This document shows positions 8,142-17,097 of a DNA stretch of 41,174 nucleotides, in pieces. The stretch is from Microcaldota archaeon (GTDB taxonomy: Archaea > Micrarchaeota > Micrarchaeia > Anstonellales > J096), in the NCBI GenBank assembly GCA_030550115.1, contig JAUQPY010000031.1, positions 1 to 41,174 on the forward strand. Reading direction: 5' to 3'. Position numbers and translations under genes: made by a program. Below the pieces are notes generated by a model that was not told the DNA's origin, did no database searches, and was given only the letters and a program-made list of their open reading frames with translations. Position 1 is the stretch's first letter. Each line of letters starts with the position of its first letter.

Positions 8142-10116
8142 AGAAAGTTACTCCAAAGGAATTACCGCTTATGGGCTCAGCCTGACGCAAGAATCTCAGA
8201 TTCAAGCCTGCAGCCCTACTCTCCAAATATTTATCCCCTATTTCTACATAAGGTACTTTTAGATTTTCATAGGCAGAACTGTAATATAGATTATTTCTGC
8301 TCAATACTAACTCTCCATTCAACAACGCCAATCTAAATATAACTCTGGCTACAGGTTTACTAAATTTTTTGCTCTCTATTACTAGAACTTTACTATTAGG
8401 ATCTGCTGCCAATCCAAATAGTTCTAGTCTCTTCTCAAGATGCCCATCATATCTTAAACATGAATTACTATTATTCAGTATCTCCTGTATTCTAAGGATC
8501 CTCTCAAAATCCCCTATTTCATATATCCGTATCCAAAACTGATCTATACTATCGATTATTTCTCTTATCCTACTATTCTGACGCTTTGTTACACTTTCTA
8601 TAACATTCATCATATTATTCAAATAGTTTTTCATTATCTGAATACCTTGGGGATCTGTAGGTTTAGTTAAGAGAATTTCCCTAAATTTATTCAAATTCTC
8701 CCTGTATTTTCTTCTCTGTTCTTCACTGATATTTGATCGATTCAGAAATAACTGATTATATGATTCTAGTTCAGAGATCACTCCTAAGTTAATCTGTTCG
8801 AATGCATCCCAATAGAACATATAATCTTTCTCTTTATCATCTATCCAATCTTTAGGATTCTTCAATCTTAGATATAGTAGATTTTCTCTGTTTAGGAATC
8901 TGTTATCGTATCTGAATAGGTGCCTATTCTCTGCCTTTTTATAATCCCTAACGTAATCCTGCATTATATTAAAATTATTTATAACGTACATATTATCCAG
9001 TTCTAATTGAACATCACCCTTTTGAGTTATAAACCTAAATATAATATCGACCATCTCGATATCTCTCGTATTGAGCTGCGTTCTAAGCTCTTCTAATATA
9101 TCGTTTTCATCTCTAATAGTTCTGGTATATTCATTTAATCCATATAGTTTAGCTACATCTATAGCAAGAGCTAATAGTCTTGGAGGAATCTTATGGTTTT
9201 TGGTTAGGATACTATAAGAAATTGAGATATCTTTTGTGATAGTATGGAATAATTCTCTATTAAATGTGTTCTTTGAATAGTAATCACCTGTTATTTTTAA
9301 TATCGATTCCACCATAGACATTTCCTGATCAGATTTAATATGAGTTAATAGAGTTGCAACCAGAGATATATTCTGAGTAATTTCCATTAATCTAATCATA
9401 TATATAATAGATTTAGAATTATCCAGATCGAGCAGACTCAAGTGATTGTTAGATACTACGTATTCGATTAATTTCTCCTTGTCATAAGGATAGTCTTGTA
9501 TTGCTCTATAGAAACTTATAACCTTTCTCAACCCTACTTTTGAGTTTGTGATTCCATAATTCAGCAATCTTATTAGTGTATAGTCTTCTGACTCCAATCC
9601 TAATTTTAAATAATCTTCTATAAATGTTTTAACCCAGTTCTCACCTACGCTGGATATAAAACCTAAATCCCTGAACATCAATCTGTAATGTAGTGTCGTG
9701 AGCTGAGATTTTATATCGTTATACAATCTACCAAATGTATATTTGGGTCTTATAGAGAGTTCTTCCTCTAGTGCTATATTGAGCATAGGTATAAATAGTT
9801 CGGGTATAGCAAGCCCATATTTTATTCTCTCTGGCCAATCAAACAATCTCATTGTTCCATAGCCTAATATCAATAATTTAAAGAAGTTATATTCAGATTG
9901 CTTGAGTCGCAAATCTCCTTTAGAATATATATCTAATATATGCCTATAAACTCTTCTCATGTTCTCAGTTGGTAACACAGAGAAGGCCATTAATTCTCTC
10001 GAATTATACTCTCTCTTTTTAATAGCATGGTTTTCTATAAAATTTGCTATGTATCTGTTATTTAATAGTATTGGTGGGGCGTAATCAACCAGTGCTCTAT
10101 ACACAGCTTCCCTCAT
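8134..10116 (-). CDS. Uncharacterised large helical protein (660 aa) with a more globular C-terminal region
   Basis: Long uninterrupted ORF; helical/charged body, then CLRYDGHLEKRLELFGLAADPNSKVLVIESKKFSKPVARVIFRLALLNGELVLSRNNLYYSS. Confidence 0.85.
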   Translation of the reverse strand: MREAVYRALVDYAPPILLNNRYIANFIENHAIKKREYNSRELMAFSVLPTENMRRVYRHILDIYSKGDLRLKQSEYNFFKLLILGYGTMRLFDWPERIKYGLAIPELFIPMLNIALEEELSIRPKYTFGRLYNDIKSQLTTLHYRLMFRDLGFISSVGENWVKTFIEDYLKLGLESEDYTLIRLLNYGITNSKVGLRKVISFYRAIQDYPYDKEKLIEYVVSNNHLSLLDLDNSKSIIYMIRLMEITQNISLVATLLTHIKSDQEMSMVESILKITGDYYSKNTFNRELFHTITKDISISYSILTKNHKIPPRLLALAIDVAKLYGLNEYTRTIRDENDILEELRTQLNTRDIEMVDIIFRFITQKGDVQLELDNMYVINNFNIMQDYVRDYKKAENRHLFRYDNRFLNRENLLYLRLKNPKDWIDDKEKDYMFYWDAFEQINLGVISELESYNQLFLNRSNISEEQRRKYRENLNKFREILLTKPTDPQGIQIMKNYLNNMMNVIESVTKRQNSRIREIIDSIDQFWIRIYEIGDFERILRIQEILNNSNSCLRYDGHLEKRLELFGLAADPNSKVLVIESKKFSKPVARVIFRLALLNGELVLSRNNLYYSSAYENLKVPYVEIGDKYLESRAAGLNLRFLRQAEPISGNSFGVTFYE

Positions 10117-10228
10117 GATCTCACGTCTGACATATGATTACAATACCTATAGGGCAACATTCACTGATAATCTGAGCTACTACCATTTTTGATAACATAT
10201 ATATCATATTAATTATATCTGTTTGAAT

Positions 10229-10239
10229 ATTTTTAAAAT
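10229..10239 (+). promoter_or_regulatory. Archaeal TATA-like box (tatttttaaaa) for tRNA-Ile/eL40
   Basis: A/T box centred about 28 nt upstream of tRNA-Ile 5' end. Confidence 0.5.
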
Positions 10240-10261
10240 GTTTTGTTTTAGAATAAATTAA

Positions 10262-10336
10262 GGGCCTGTAGCTCAGCTAGGTACGAGCGCTCGACTGATA
10301 ATCGAGAGGTCGTGGGTTCAAATCCCACCAGGCCCA
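10262..10336 (+). tRNA. tRNA-Ile (anticodon GAT)
   Basis: GGGCCTG...CAGGCCC acceptor; anticodon stem-loop CTCGA-CTGATAA-TCGAG; T-arm GTGGG-TTCAAAT-CCCAC. Confidence 0.97.
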
Positions 10337-10349
10337 TTGGTGATGTGAT

Positions 10350-10502
10350 ATGGGTAAAATACCTGAGGCAAATGCAGAATTATTAGCTATAAAGATATGT
10401 TTAGATTGCAAAACTAAAAACAATATAAACGCAACTAGATGTAGAAAATGTGGTGGAACTAAGTTCAGGAAGAAGGACTTAGCACCAAGAGTTAAGAAAT
10501 AA
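10350..10502 (+). CDS. rpl40e: Ribosomal protein eL40, 50 aa
   Basis: Not in ORF track. MGKIPEANAELLAIKICLDCKTKNNINATRCRKCGGTKFRKKDLAPRVKK with CxxC...CxxC zinc motif. Confidence 0.95.
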   Translation: MGKIPEANAELLAIKICLDCKTKNNINATRCRKCGGTKFRKKDLAPRVKK

Positions 10503-10558
10503 TTCTTGAAAATTTAGTAGTAAATATAAATAAAAAAAGATTGGTTGTTAGAATTAAT

Positions 10559-11521
10559 ATGACCTCAAAGTTTTCAAATAAAGTTATCGAAGAAGCTTCA
10601 GAGAGAATAGTTAAAAAGTTAGAATATGTTATCTCCAAGGAGAATGAAGGTAGAATCAAAGAACCAAAAATAGATATTTCTAAAAATAGGGAGATGATCA
10701 AAAGCATGTTTAGAGAAATGCTCCAGAAATCTAAGGAGGATGCATATAGAAACTATTCAGGATTGATTAGCAACGATCGTAGAAAATTTGAAAATCTATA
10801 TGATGGCTTAATGAAAGAATTGTTCATAAATAGTAATGATGATCTAAGACCAAATATAAGGATAGGACATGATCTTATGATATTCAATCTCACATATGTA
10901 TTCCAGCTCTATCTAGCAAAATTAGAGAAAAATCCCCGAGAGTATTTGATAAAAACTATGGAATTATTAAAGATGATTAATAATGTAAACTCTTATATGT
11001 ATTCAATTATATCCAGATATGCTTCTAGGCTGGACGAGAGGAAATTAGATAAAATAAATATATTCAGTGATAATGAAATTGTTGTTCTGTCTTTTTCTGT
11101 AAACTTTAACAAAAAATATTTAGAACTAGTTACACCTGATCTCTTTCAGACCGAAACCATCAACAATAAATATCCAAAAGAAAATGCCAAAAATATAAAT
11201 CTCACAAAACTAAAAAATTATTCTGTAATACATTTATCAACCACTACTTATGACTCTCTGATCAAACTAGCAAAACAGATCAAGAAACTAGAGAATCTAG
11301 ATTTAAATCAGATTGCCGTTGCTTATGATGAGAATAATCAGAATATCAAAACTTATAAGAATATAAAACTTATATTCCCTCTTATAAGACGTCTTGGGGA
11401 ACTTGGTAATATGGCTATTCGTATCGAAAAATTGGATGATGTAACTAATCAAGGCATTCTGTATATGAACTTGATGGAATTGGGGTTGGATAATCCTTAT
11501 TCAGACAATATTACAGCATAA
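10559..11521 (+). CDS. Uncharacterised protein (about 320 aa), helical
   Basis: Long ORF with ATG at 10559 downstream of an A/T-rich stretch; no recognised motif. Confidence 0.75.
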   Translation: MTSKFSNKVIEEASERIVKKLEYVISKENEGRIKEPKIDISKNREMIKSMFREMLQKSKEDAYRNYSGLISNDRRKFENLYDGLMKELFINSNDDLRPNIRIGHDLMIFNLTYVFQLYLAKLEKNPREYLIKTMELLKMINNVNSYMYSIISRYASRLDERKLDKINIFSDNEIVVLSFSVNFNKKYLELVTPDLFQTETINNKYPKENAKNINLTKLKNYSVIHLSTTTYDSLIKLAKQIKKLENLDLNQIAVAYDENNQNIKTYKNIKLIFPLIRRLGELGNMAIRIEKLDDVTNQGILYMNLMELGLDNPYSDNITA

Positions 11522-11552
11522 TCTTTTAAATAGAAATATAAAAATAAAATGT

Positions 11553-12293
11553 ATGTTAGAGAGTAATAGGGCATTCGAGGATAATCTGGAAAAAGTGATA
11601 AATGGTATATCTAATAGGATTAAAGAATTTAATATTGATAAAAATGTTGTCAATATTTCTAACTCTATATTGATATTTGATGAACATAAGAAAGAGGTTT
11701 TGAACCGAATTAGAAAGCTATTAGAGGAGAACCGTGATAAATATAGTAGCTTTTTGGACAGATTAACTAAGAGTAATATTCAGGAAATGCATGAGACTAA
11801 TACAGGAGAAATATATGTGATAAATATCCCTTTAGATGATATGATAAAAAGAAGTATCTATCGAGAAGCACTTTACGATAACGTGGGCTCGCAGAACCCT
11901 CAGGAATTGAATTATGAAATCCACAAGTATCTGGTATTAGATCTGCGTATCATACTAAGCTATACTGATTTTCTGATAGATGTCTTTGCCGACAGAGTTA
12001 GAGATGGGAAACTTAAAGACGGATTTGGTAAAAAAGAGGGACATATTCAAACGATCAATTTTCTACTAGACTTTCTATCGCAAGAACTCCCAAAAATGGA
12101 CGGAGAACAGAGAACTCTATTTAGAGAATATCAAAAATTAATAGAAGACAATCTAAAAACCCTTGAAAACCCAGAGTATATTAAGGTTATCAGCAACTAT
12201 AGAGAATTACAGAACAGTATATCGAGACTTAATGCAGAAATAGAAATAATGAGGAAAGTTGAGCCTACATTCATACCTAGACTCAAAGCTTAG
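11553..12293 (+). CDS. Uncharacterised coiled-coil-rich protein, 246 aa
   Basis: Long ORF, ATG start after tttaaatagaaatataaaaataaa; charged helical sequence. Confidence 0.75.
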   Translation: MLESNRAFEDNLEKVINGISNRIKEFNIDKNVVNISNSILIFDEHKKEVLNRIRKLLEENRDKYSSFLDRLTKSNIQEMHETNTGEIYVINIPLDDMIKRSIYREALYDNVGSQNPQELNYEIHKYLVLDLRIILSYTDFLIDVFADRVRDGKLKDGFGKKEGHIQTINFLLDFLSQELPKMDGEQRTLFREYQKLIEDNLKTLENPEYIKVISNYRELQNSISRLNAEIEIMRKVEPTFIPRLKA

Positions 12294-12303
12294 ATTTTTT
12301 AAA
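12294..12303 (+). promoter_or_regulatory. TATA-like box (attttttaaa) for tRNA-Gln
   Basis: About 26 nt upstream of the tRNA-Gln 5' end. Confidence 0.5.
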
Positions 12304-12325
12304 GTATTACATTATTAGTTAATTA

Positions 12326-12398
12326 AGCCCCGTCGTCTAGTGGTCCAGGACACCGGGCTTTGGACCCGGGAACCCAGGTTCGAATCCTGGCGGGGCTA
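12326..12398 (+). tRNA. tRNA-Gln (anticodon TTG)
   Basis: AGCCCCG...CGGGGCT acceptor; CCGGG-CTTTGGA-CCCGG anticodon arm; T-arm CCAGG-TTCGAAT-CCTGG. Confidence 0.95.
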
Positions 12399-12460
12399 TG
12401 CACATATTGTTTTAAAAAGCTTCTATAGATATATAATGAAAATCGATAGGTGGTGAGGTA

Positions 12461-13402
12461 ATGACTGATATTAGAAAACCTAGAAGGGGATCTTTGGCTG
12501 TAAGACCGAGGAAGAGGGCAAAGCAGCTGATTTACAAGCTCAAACATATGAAAGTACCTGATAAATACACCTTATCTGGTTTTATTGGATACAAAGTAGG
12601 TATGGTTTCACTCAGTTTCAAGAAAACGGTTGATAAGATAGTTCAGACTGAAGTAGTAGCTGGAACTGTAATTGAAGTCCCTCCTATATTAGTGTATGGG
12701 ATTAGGTATTACTTAAGTGATGGTAAGGTTGTGGATGAGATAAGTGCTGACGAGAATATAAAGAAATTGCTAGGTATGAAAAGAACTCCTAAGTCAGTGA
12801 ATATCGATCCAAAAACCGTAAAATATGTTAGATTGTTAGTGTTATCAGATCCTACTGCTACTGGGGGAGTGGAGGTAAATCATATATTCAGAGCAGAGTT
12901 GGATATTGGAATGCCCAGAGATTCTGTAGAAGAACAGATAAAACTAGCTAGAAATTATTTGGGAAAGAGTGTGAGATTTGCAGATGTTTTTAAAGTAGGG
13001 GATATGGTTAATGTTGGAGCTGTAACCAAAGGTAAGGGTTGGCAAGGTGAGATCAAAAGATTTGGAGTTGCTAAACAGAGGAGAAAAGCTACTGGAAAAG
13101 TTAGACATGTTGGTACTCTAGGTCCTTGGCATCCTCATTACGTTATGTATTATGTTCCAAGAGCAGGTCAGACAGGTTTTCATAACAGATTAGAACTGAA
13201 CAAAACCATTATGGTAATTTCCTCTTCTGATCTGAATATAAAATTTGATCACTATGGGTTTGTAAAATCTGATTATGTAATAGTTAAGGGTAGTGTTCCT
13301 GGAACTGTTAAGAGACCTGTGATGTTAGGAATTTCTAGACGGGGAATGTCAGAGGGAGCTGGGGTTAAGGAGGAACTCAAAGATATTAAGGTGATACTAT
13401 GA
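12461..13402 (+). CDS. rpl3: Ribosomal protein uL3
   Basis: RKPRRGSLAVRPRKRAKQ, FIGYKVGM, GTLGPWHPHYVMYYVPRAGQTGFHNRLELNK. Confidence 0.97.
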   Translation: MTDIRKPRRGSLAVRPRKRAKQLIYKLKHMKVPDKYTLSGFIGYKVGMVSLSFKKTVDKIVQTEVVAGTVIEVPPILVYGIRYYLSDGKVVDEISADENIKKLLGMKRTPKSVNIDPKTVKYVRLLVLSDPTATGGVEVNHIFRAELDIGMPRDSVEEQIKLARNYLGKSVRFADVFKVGDMVNVGAVTKGKGWQGEIKRFGVAKQRRKATGKVRHVGTLGPWHPHYVMYYVPRAGQTGFHNRLELNKTIMVISSSDLNIKFDHYGFVKSDYVIVKGSVPGTVKRPVMLGISRRGMSEGAGVKEELKDIKVIL

Positions 13403-14124
13403 AAATTGAGATTCTGAACCTTGATGGACAAGTTGTTGATTATTTGGATCTACCAGAACTCAGATATATAAGATCCGATCTTATTAGAAGAGCAGTACTC
13501 AGTGAAGAGAGCTATATGTACCAACCTAAAGGTAATTATAGATGGGCTGGTATGGATACCTCAGCTAGATTTGTAGGTAGAGAAGGCATATATGGTTCTT
13601 TGAAAGATCAGGGTCAGGCTAGATTACCTAGAGAACTTTTAGGTGGAGGTAGATATGGTAGGGTTAGAATAGTTCCTCATTCAGTTAAAGGACGAAGAGC
13701 TCACCCTCCAAAACCTGAGAAAGTATTGATAGAAAAGATAAACAACAAGGAGAAGAAACTAGCTATGCTAAATGCAATAATTGGGGCCAAGCTGTTTGTT
13801 GTTAGAGATTTAGACAGTGTGAGTAAAGTTAAAGATGGGAAAAGAGTTATAGAGAAACTCATAGGGGAAATAGATGTGGACAGGAAGAGGATTACTGGAG
13901 TTAGAAGAAAGAGAAAAACCAGAGCCTACAAGGTACCGGTGAGAGTGACTGTTGTTACTGAAAACAATACTAAAGGTTTTGATAACATCCCTGGGGTTAG
14001 ATGTAGGACTGTGAAAAATCTTATGGTTAGAGATATTGCTCCTGGTGGGGAGATAAAGAATAGGAAACTTGTGATATCCGAGAATGCTATGAGAGAATTG
14101 CTATCTAAACTAATTGATATTTAG
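13399..14124 (+). CDS. rpl4: Ribosomal protein uL4
   Basis: RFVGREGIYGSLKDQGQARLPRELLGGGRYGRVRIVPHSVKGRRAHPPKPEK; synteny. Confidence 0.96.
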   Translation: MKIEILNLDGQVVDYLDLPELRYIRSDLIRRAVLSEESYMYQPKGNYRWAGMDTSARFVGREGIYGSLKDQGQARLPRELLGGGRYGRVRIVPHSVKGRRAHPPKPEKVLIEKINNKEKKLAMLNAIIGAKLFVVRDLDSVSKVKDGKRVIEKLIGEIDVDRKRITGVRRKRKTRAYKVPVRVTVVTENNTKGFDNIPGVRCRTVKNLMVRDIAPGGEIKNRKLVISENAMRELLSKLIDI

Positions 14125-14132
14125 GTGATACT

Positions 14133-14375
14133 ATGATAATTGCTATTCTGAGAACTGAGAAGGCTATGAATGATTTAATGAATAATAAATTGTATTTCAT
14201 CGTAGATCTTAGAGCCACAAAGCCTCAGATCAAAGAGTTTGTCGAGAAGAACTTCAATGTAAAAGTGGAATCTGTGAGAACTCATATAAATATGAGAGGC
14301 GAGAAAATAGCTATAGTGAAGTTAGCAAAGGATTATAATGCTAATGAAATATTGGATAAAATCACTATCGGGTGA
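14133..14375 (+). CDS. rpl23: Ribosomal protein uL23
   Basis: 80 aa; LRTEKAMNDLMNNKLYFIVDLRATKPQIKEFVEKNFNVKVESVRT. Confidence 0.96.
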   Translation: MIIAILRTEKAMNDLMNNKLYFIVDLRATKPQIKEFVEKNFNVKVESVRTHINMRGEKIAIVKLAKDYNANEILDKITIG

Positions 14376-14380
14376 GTTGT

Positions 14381-15091
14381 ATGGGTAAGAGATTAAAACA
14401 GCAGGTTAGAGGTAAGGGAACTGGAAGATACAGAGTTCCAGATACAATCACAAAATATAAAGTAGAACTACCTAAATCAGAGAATGTTTATATAGGAAAA
14501 GTGGTAGACATCATAGATGATCCGGTTAGAACCGCTGTGATCGCAAAGATAGAATATGAAGGAGGAGTGTTCTATGTGCCTGCAGCAGAAGGTATCTATA
14601 CAGGTAGAGAAATAGAGATAAATGGTCAAACTCCGAAGTTAGGGAATATACTTAAATTGGAGAATATCCCAGATGGATACTATGTTTATATGATTGAGAG
14701 AAGAAAGTTAGATGGAGGGAAGTACATAAGATCTGCTGGAGGATATGCAATAGTCCTATCGAGAGATGAGAAAGGAGTTTATGTGAAGATGCCTAGTAGA
14801 AAAGTTATAGTCTTCCCTAAGGATGCTAGAGCAATTGTAGGGGTAGTGTCTGGAGGAGGATATCTAGATAAGCCATTGGTTAAAGCTGGAAATGCATATT
14901 ACAGATTTAGGAAACTGCATAGAATATGGCCTAGAAATAGAGGAGTTAAGATGTCTCCTTATGACCATCCTCATGGAGGTAAGCAGCACCACGAAGGTAA
15001 AGCAACCACTGTATCAAGAAATGCTGCTCCTGGACAGAAGGTAGGACACATCGCCGCTAGATCTACTGGTAGGAAGAAGTCTAAATCATGA
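14381..15091 (+). CDS. rpl2: Ribosomal protein uL2
   Basis: MGKRLKQQVRGKGTGRYRVP; WPRNRGVKMSPYDHPHGGKQHHEGKATTVSRNAAPGQKVGHIAARSTG; ATG 14381 preferred over GTG 14372. Confidence 0.97.
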   Translation: MGKRLKQQVRGKGTGRYRVPDTITKYKVELPKSENVYIGKVVDIIDDPVRTAVIAKIEYEGGVFYVPAAEGIYTGREIEINGQTPKLGNILKLENIPDGYYVYMIERRKLDGGKYIRSAGGYAIVLSRDEKGVYVKMPSRKVIVFPKDARAIVGVVSGGGYLDKPLVKAGNAYYRFRKLHRIWPRNRGVKMSPYDHPHGGKQHHEGKATTVSRNAAPGQKVGHIAARSTGRKKSKS

Positions 15092-15106
15092 TATTGAGGT
15101 GAGAAT

Positions 15107-15526
15107 ATGTATAGTTATCAACCTAATCTTAGAAAAGGATATTCTGAGGATGATCTGAAGAAACTCGATATAGAATCTGCTATGAAGTTGGTTAAGAGCA
15201 GAGCTAGAAGAGCTATTAAGAGAGCTCTGGAAGGGAAATCTATAGAATTTAGAAAATTAATTCTTAAAGTTAGAAAACTTAAGGAGAAAAACTCTAAGAA
15301 ATTGCAAGAGGGTATTAAGACTCATTGTAGAGAGGCAGTCATTTTGCCAGAATGGATAGGCCTGAAATTCTTAGTTTATAATGGTAAGGAATGGAAACCT
15401 GTAGAGATTTCGATGGAAAAGGTAGGACATAGATTGGGAGAATTTGCATTTACAACTAAATTTGAGAAACACGCTGGTCCAGGTATTGGAGCTACTAGAG
15501 GTAGTAAGTTCATAGCTATGAAGTGA
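15107..15526 (+). CDS. rps19: Ribosomal protein uS19
   Basis: AVILPEWIGLKFLVYNGKEWKPVEISMEKVGHRLGEFAFTTKFEKHAGPGIGATRGSKF. Confidence 0.96.
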   Translation: MYSYQPNLRKGYSEDDLKKLDIESAMKLVKSRARRAIKRALEGKSIEFRKLILKVRKLKEKNSKKLQEGIKTHCREAVILPEWIGLKFLVYNGKEWKPVEISMEKVGHRLGEFAFTTKFEKHAGPGIGATRGSKFIAMK

Positions 15527-15531
15527 TGTTT

Positions 15532-15960
15532 ATGAAAATTGCAAGAGCATCTATTGAAGGTGTAGATGCATCATACAAGGATTTAGTGGAAATAGCAAGT
15601 TTTATTAGATACAAAACATTAGTTCAGGCCAGAGAGTTACTTGAACAGGTAATAAGAGGGGAGAGATATGTGCCATATCGTAGGTACAATAAGAAAATGG
15701 GGCATAGGAAACACGGGGAAAAAGGAAGATACCCAAAGAAAGAGGCCAAGATAATGCTGAAGCTTCTGAACTCATGTGCTGCAAATGCTAGACAGGCAGG
15801 AATGGATGAGAACAATCTTAAGATCATACATGTAGCTGCTAATAAGAAAGCGATTTATTACAGAATTCAACCTAAAGGTAAACCTTTCAGACAGAGATAT
15901 GTTTTGTCACGAGCTGAGATTATATTGGGTGAGATAGATGCTAAAGGAGCAAAGGATTAA
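15532..15960 (+). CDS. rpl22: Ribosomal protein uL22
   Basis: KIARASIEGVDASYKDLVEIASFIRYKTLVQARELLEQVI; GRYPKKEAKIMLKLLNSCAANARQAGMD. Confidence 0.95.
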   Translation: MKIARASIEGVDASYKDLVEIASFIRYKTLVQARELLEQVIRGERYVPYRRYNKKMGHRKHGEKGRYPKKEAKIMLKLLNSCAANARQAGMDENNLKIIHVAANKKAIYYRIQPKGKPFRQRYVLSRAEIILGEIDAKGAKD

Positions 15961-16606
15961 ATTCATCAATAACAGGATCTCAGAGATAATTATTGCAGAG
16001 GAACTCAAACACATGCTAAAGAATATAGGTGTAGTAGTTATCAATCTTAGAATTCAGAAGCTACCTATGGAAACCAAGATAAGCTTAGAGTATTTCCCTG
16101 TGAGTAAGGAATATGCGAATAGGAATGATCTAATCCAGAAAATTAGAGAGTTTGTAACCAACACATTCAGAATTCAGAATATAAATGTAGAGGTTAGTAG
16201 AACTAGAAATTATATCATGGAACCCGCTGTAATAGCTACTTTTATAGAAGAAGCTTTACAGACAAACAAACCAATTAGAAATATAATATATAGGTATCTC
16301 TACAAAATCAAAGAAGCAGGAGCTATAGGAGGGGAGATATACGTTAAAGGTAAGTTGGGTGCTAGAGGAGCTAAGGCAAGGAAGATCAAAGCATCTTTTG
16401 GGTTTATCCCTAAGGCAGGAGATTTGAGAAAATATGTTAAAATGATTAATTATCAAGCGGTAACCAAAGCAGGAGTAGTAGGAGTAGAGGTTATGATAAC
16501 TCCTCCAGAAGTGGAGCCATATTTGAAACCTCAACAGAAAGAGAAAGTCAAGAGAGAGATAGAGATCAAGCCAGATGAAGATATAGATGAATCATCTGAA
16601 GAATAG
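15938..16606 (+). CDS. rps3: Ribosomal protein uS3
   Basis: RIKFINNRISEIIIAEELKHMLKNIGVVVINLRIQKLPMETKI; GAIGGEIYVKGKLGARGAKARKIKASFGFIPKAGD. Confidence 0.95.
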   Translation: MLKEQRIKFINNRISEIIIAEELKHMLKNIGVVVINLRIQKLPMETKISLEYFPVSKEYANRNDLIQKIREFVTNTFRIQNINVEVSRTRNYIMEPAVIATFIEEALQTNKPIRNIIYRYLYKIKEAGAIGGEIYVKGKLGARGAKARKIKASFGFIPKAGDLRKYVKMINYQAVTKAGVVGVEVMITPPEVEPYLKPQQKEKVKREIEIKPDEDIDESSEE

Positions 16607-16618
16607 ATTTTTAAAATG
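16607..16618 (+). promoter_or_regulatory. TATA-like box (atttttaaaatg) upstream of uL29
   Basis: About 29 nt upstream of the uL29 ATG (16641). Confidence 0.45.
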
Positions 16619-16640
16619 TTTTTCCTATAAATAAATCAAT

Positions 16641-16808
16641 ATGAAACCTAAAGAACTAAGAGATATGAGTAATGATGAACTGCTTGCTCTTGAGAGAAAT
16701 CTGCGATTGTTACTTCTTAAAACAGATAGAATAAAGAGAAGGCCAATACGAAGAGAGATAGCTAGGGTTCTAACTGTCCTAGGTGAAAGGGGAATAAAAA
16801 TTGGCTAA
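16641..16808 (+). CDS. rpl29: Ribosomal protein uL29, 55 aa
   Basis: Not in ORF track. MKPKELRDMSNDELLALERNLRLLLLKTDRIKRRPIRREIARVLTVLGERGIKIG; synteny between uS3 and aIF1. Confidence 0.93.
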   Translation: MKPKELRDMSNDELLALERNLRLLLLKTDRIKRRPIRREIARVLTVLGERGIKIG

Positions 16809-17097
16809 GATTAACATCCCTGGATTTGATAATGAGATTGATTTTGAGAAAGAGGATATCTCAGTAAGAATTAAAATATACACAGAAACTTCAAAATTCA
16901 ATAAACTAGTTACAGTGATTTCTGGAGTAGGCAAGAAAAATTTAGAGGAGGTAGCAAAGTTTCTGAAGAAAAAATTGGCGTGTGGTGGTACTATCAGAGA
17001 TGATGGGGCGATAGTATTACAAGGAGATCATAAAAAGAGAGTACCTGGATTGCTGAAAGAATTCGGTTACAAAGAGGAACAGTTTGAATTATTGTAA
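16801..17097 (+). CDS. Translation initiation factor aIF1 (SUI1 family), TTG start
   Basis: FNKLVTVISGVGKKNLEEVAKFLKKKLACGGTIRDDGAIVLQGDHKKRVPGLLKEFGY. Confidence 0.95.
   Translation: MAKINIPGFDNEIDFEKEDISVRIKIYTETSKFNKLVTVISGVGKKNLEEVAKFLKKKLACGGTIRDDGAIVLQGDHKKRVPGLLKEFGYKEEQFELL

Noticed and set aside
12323-12547. Minus-strand ORF across tRNA-Gln and the uL3 start
   Set aside because: Antisense to the tRNA and the uL3 N-terminus; no independent support
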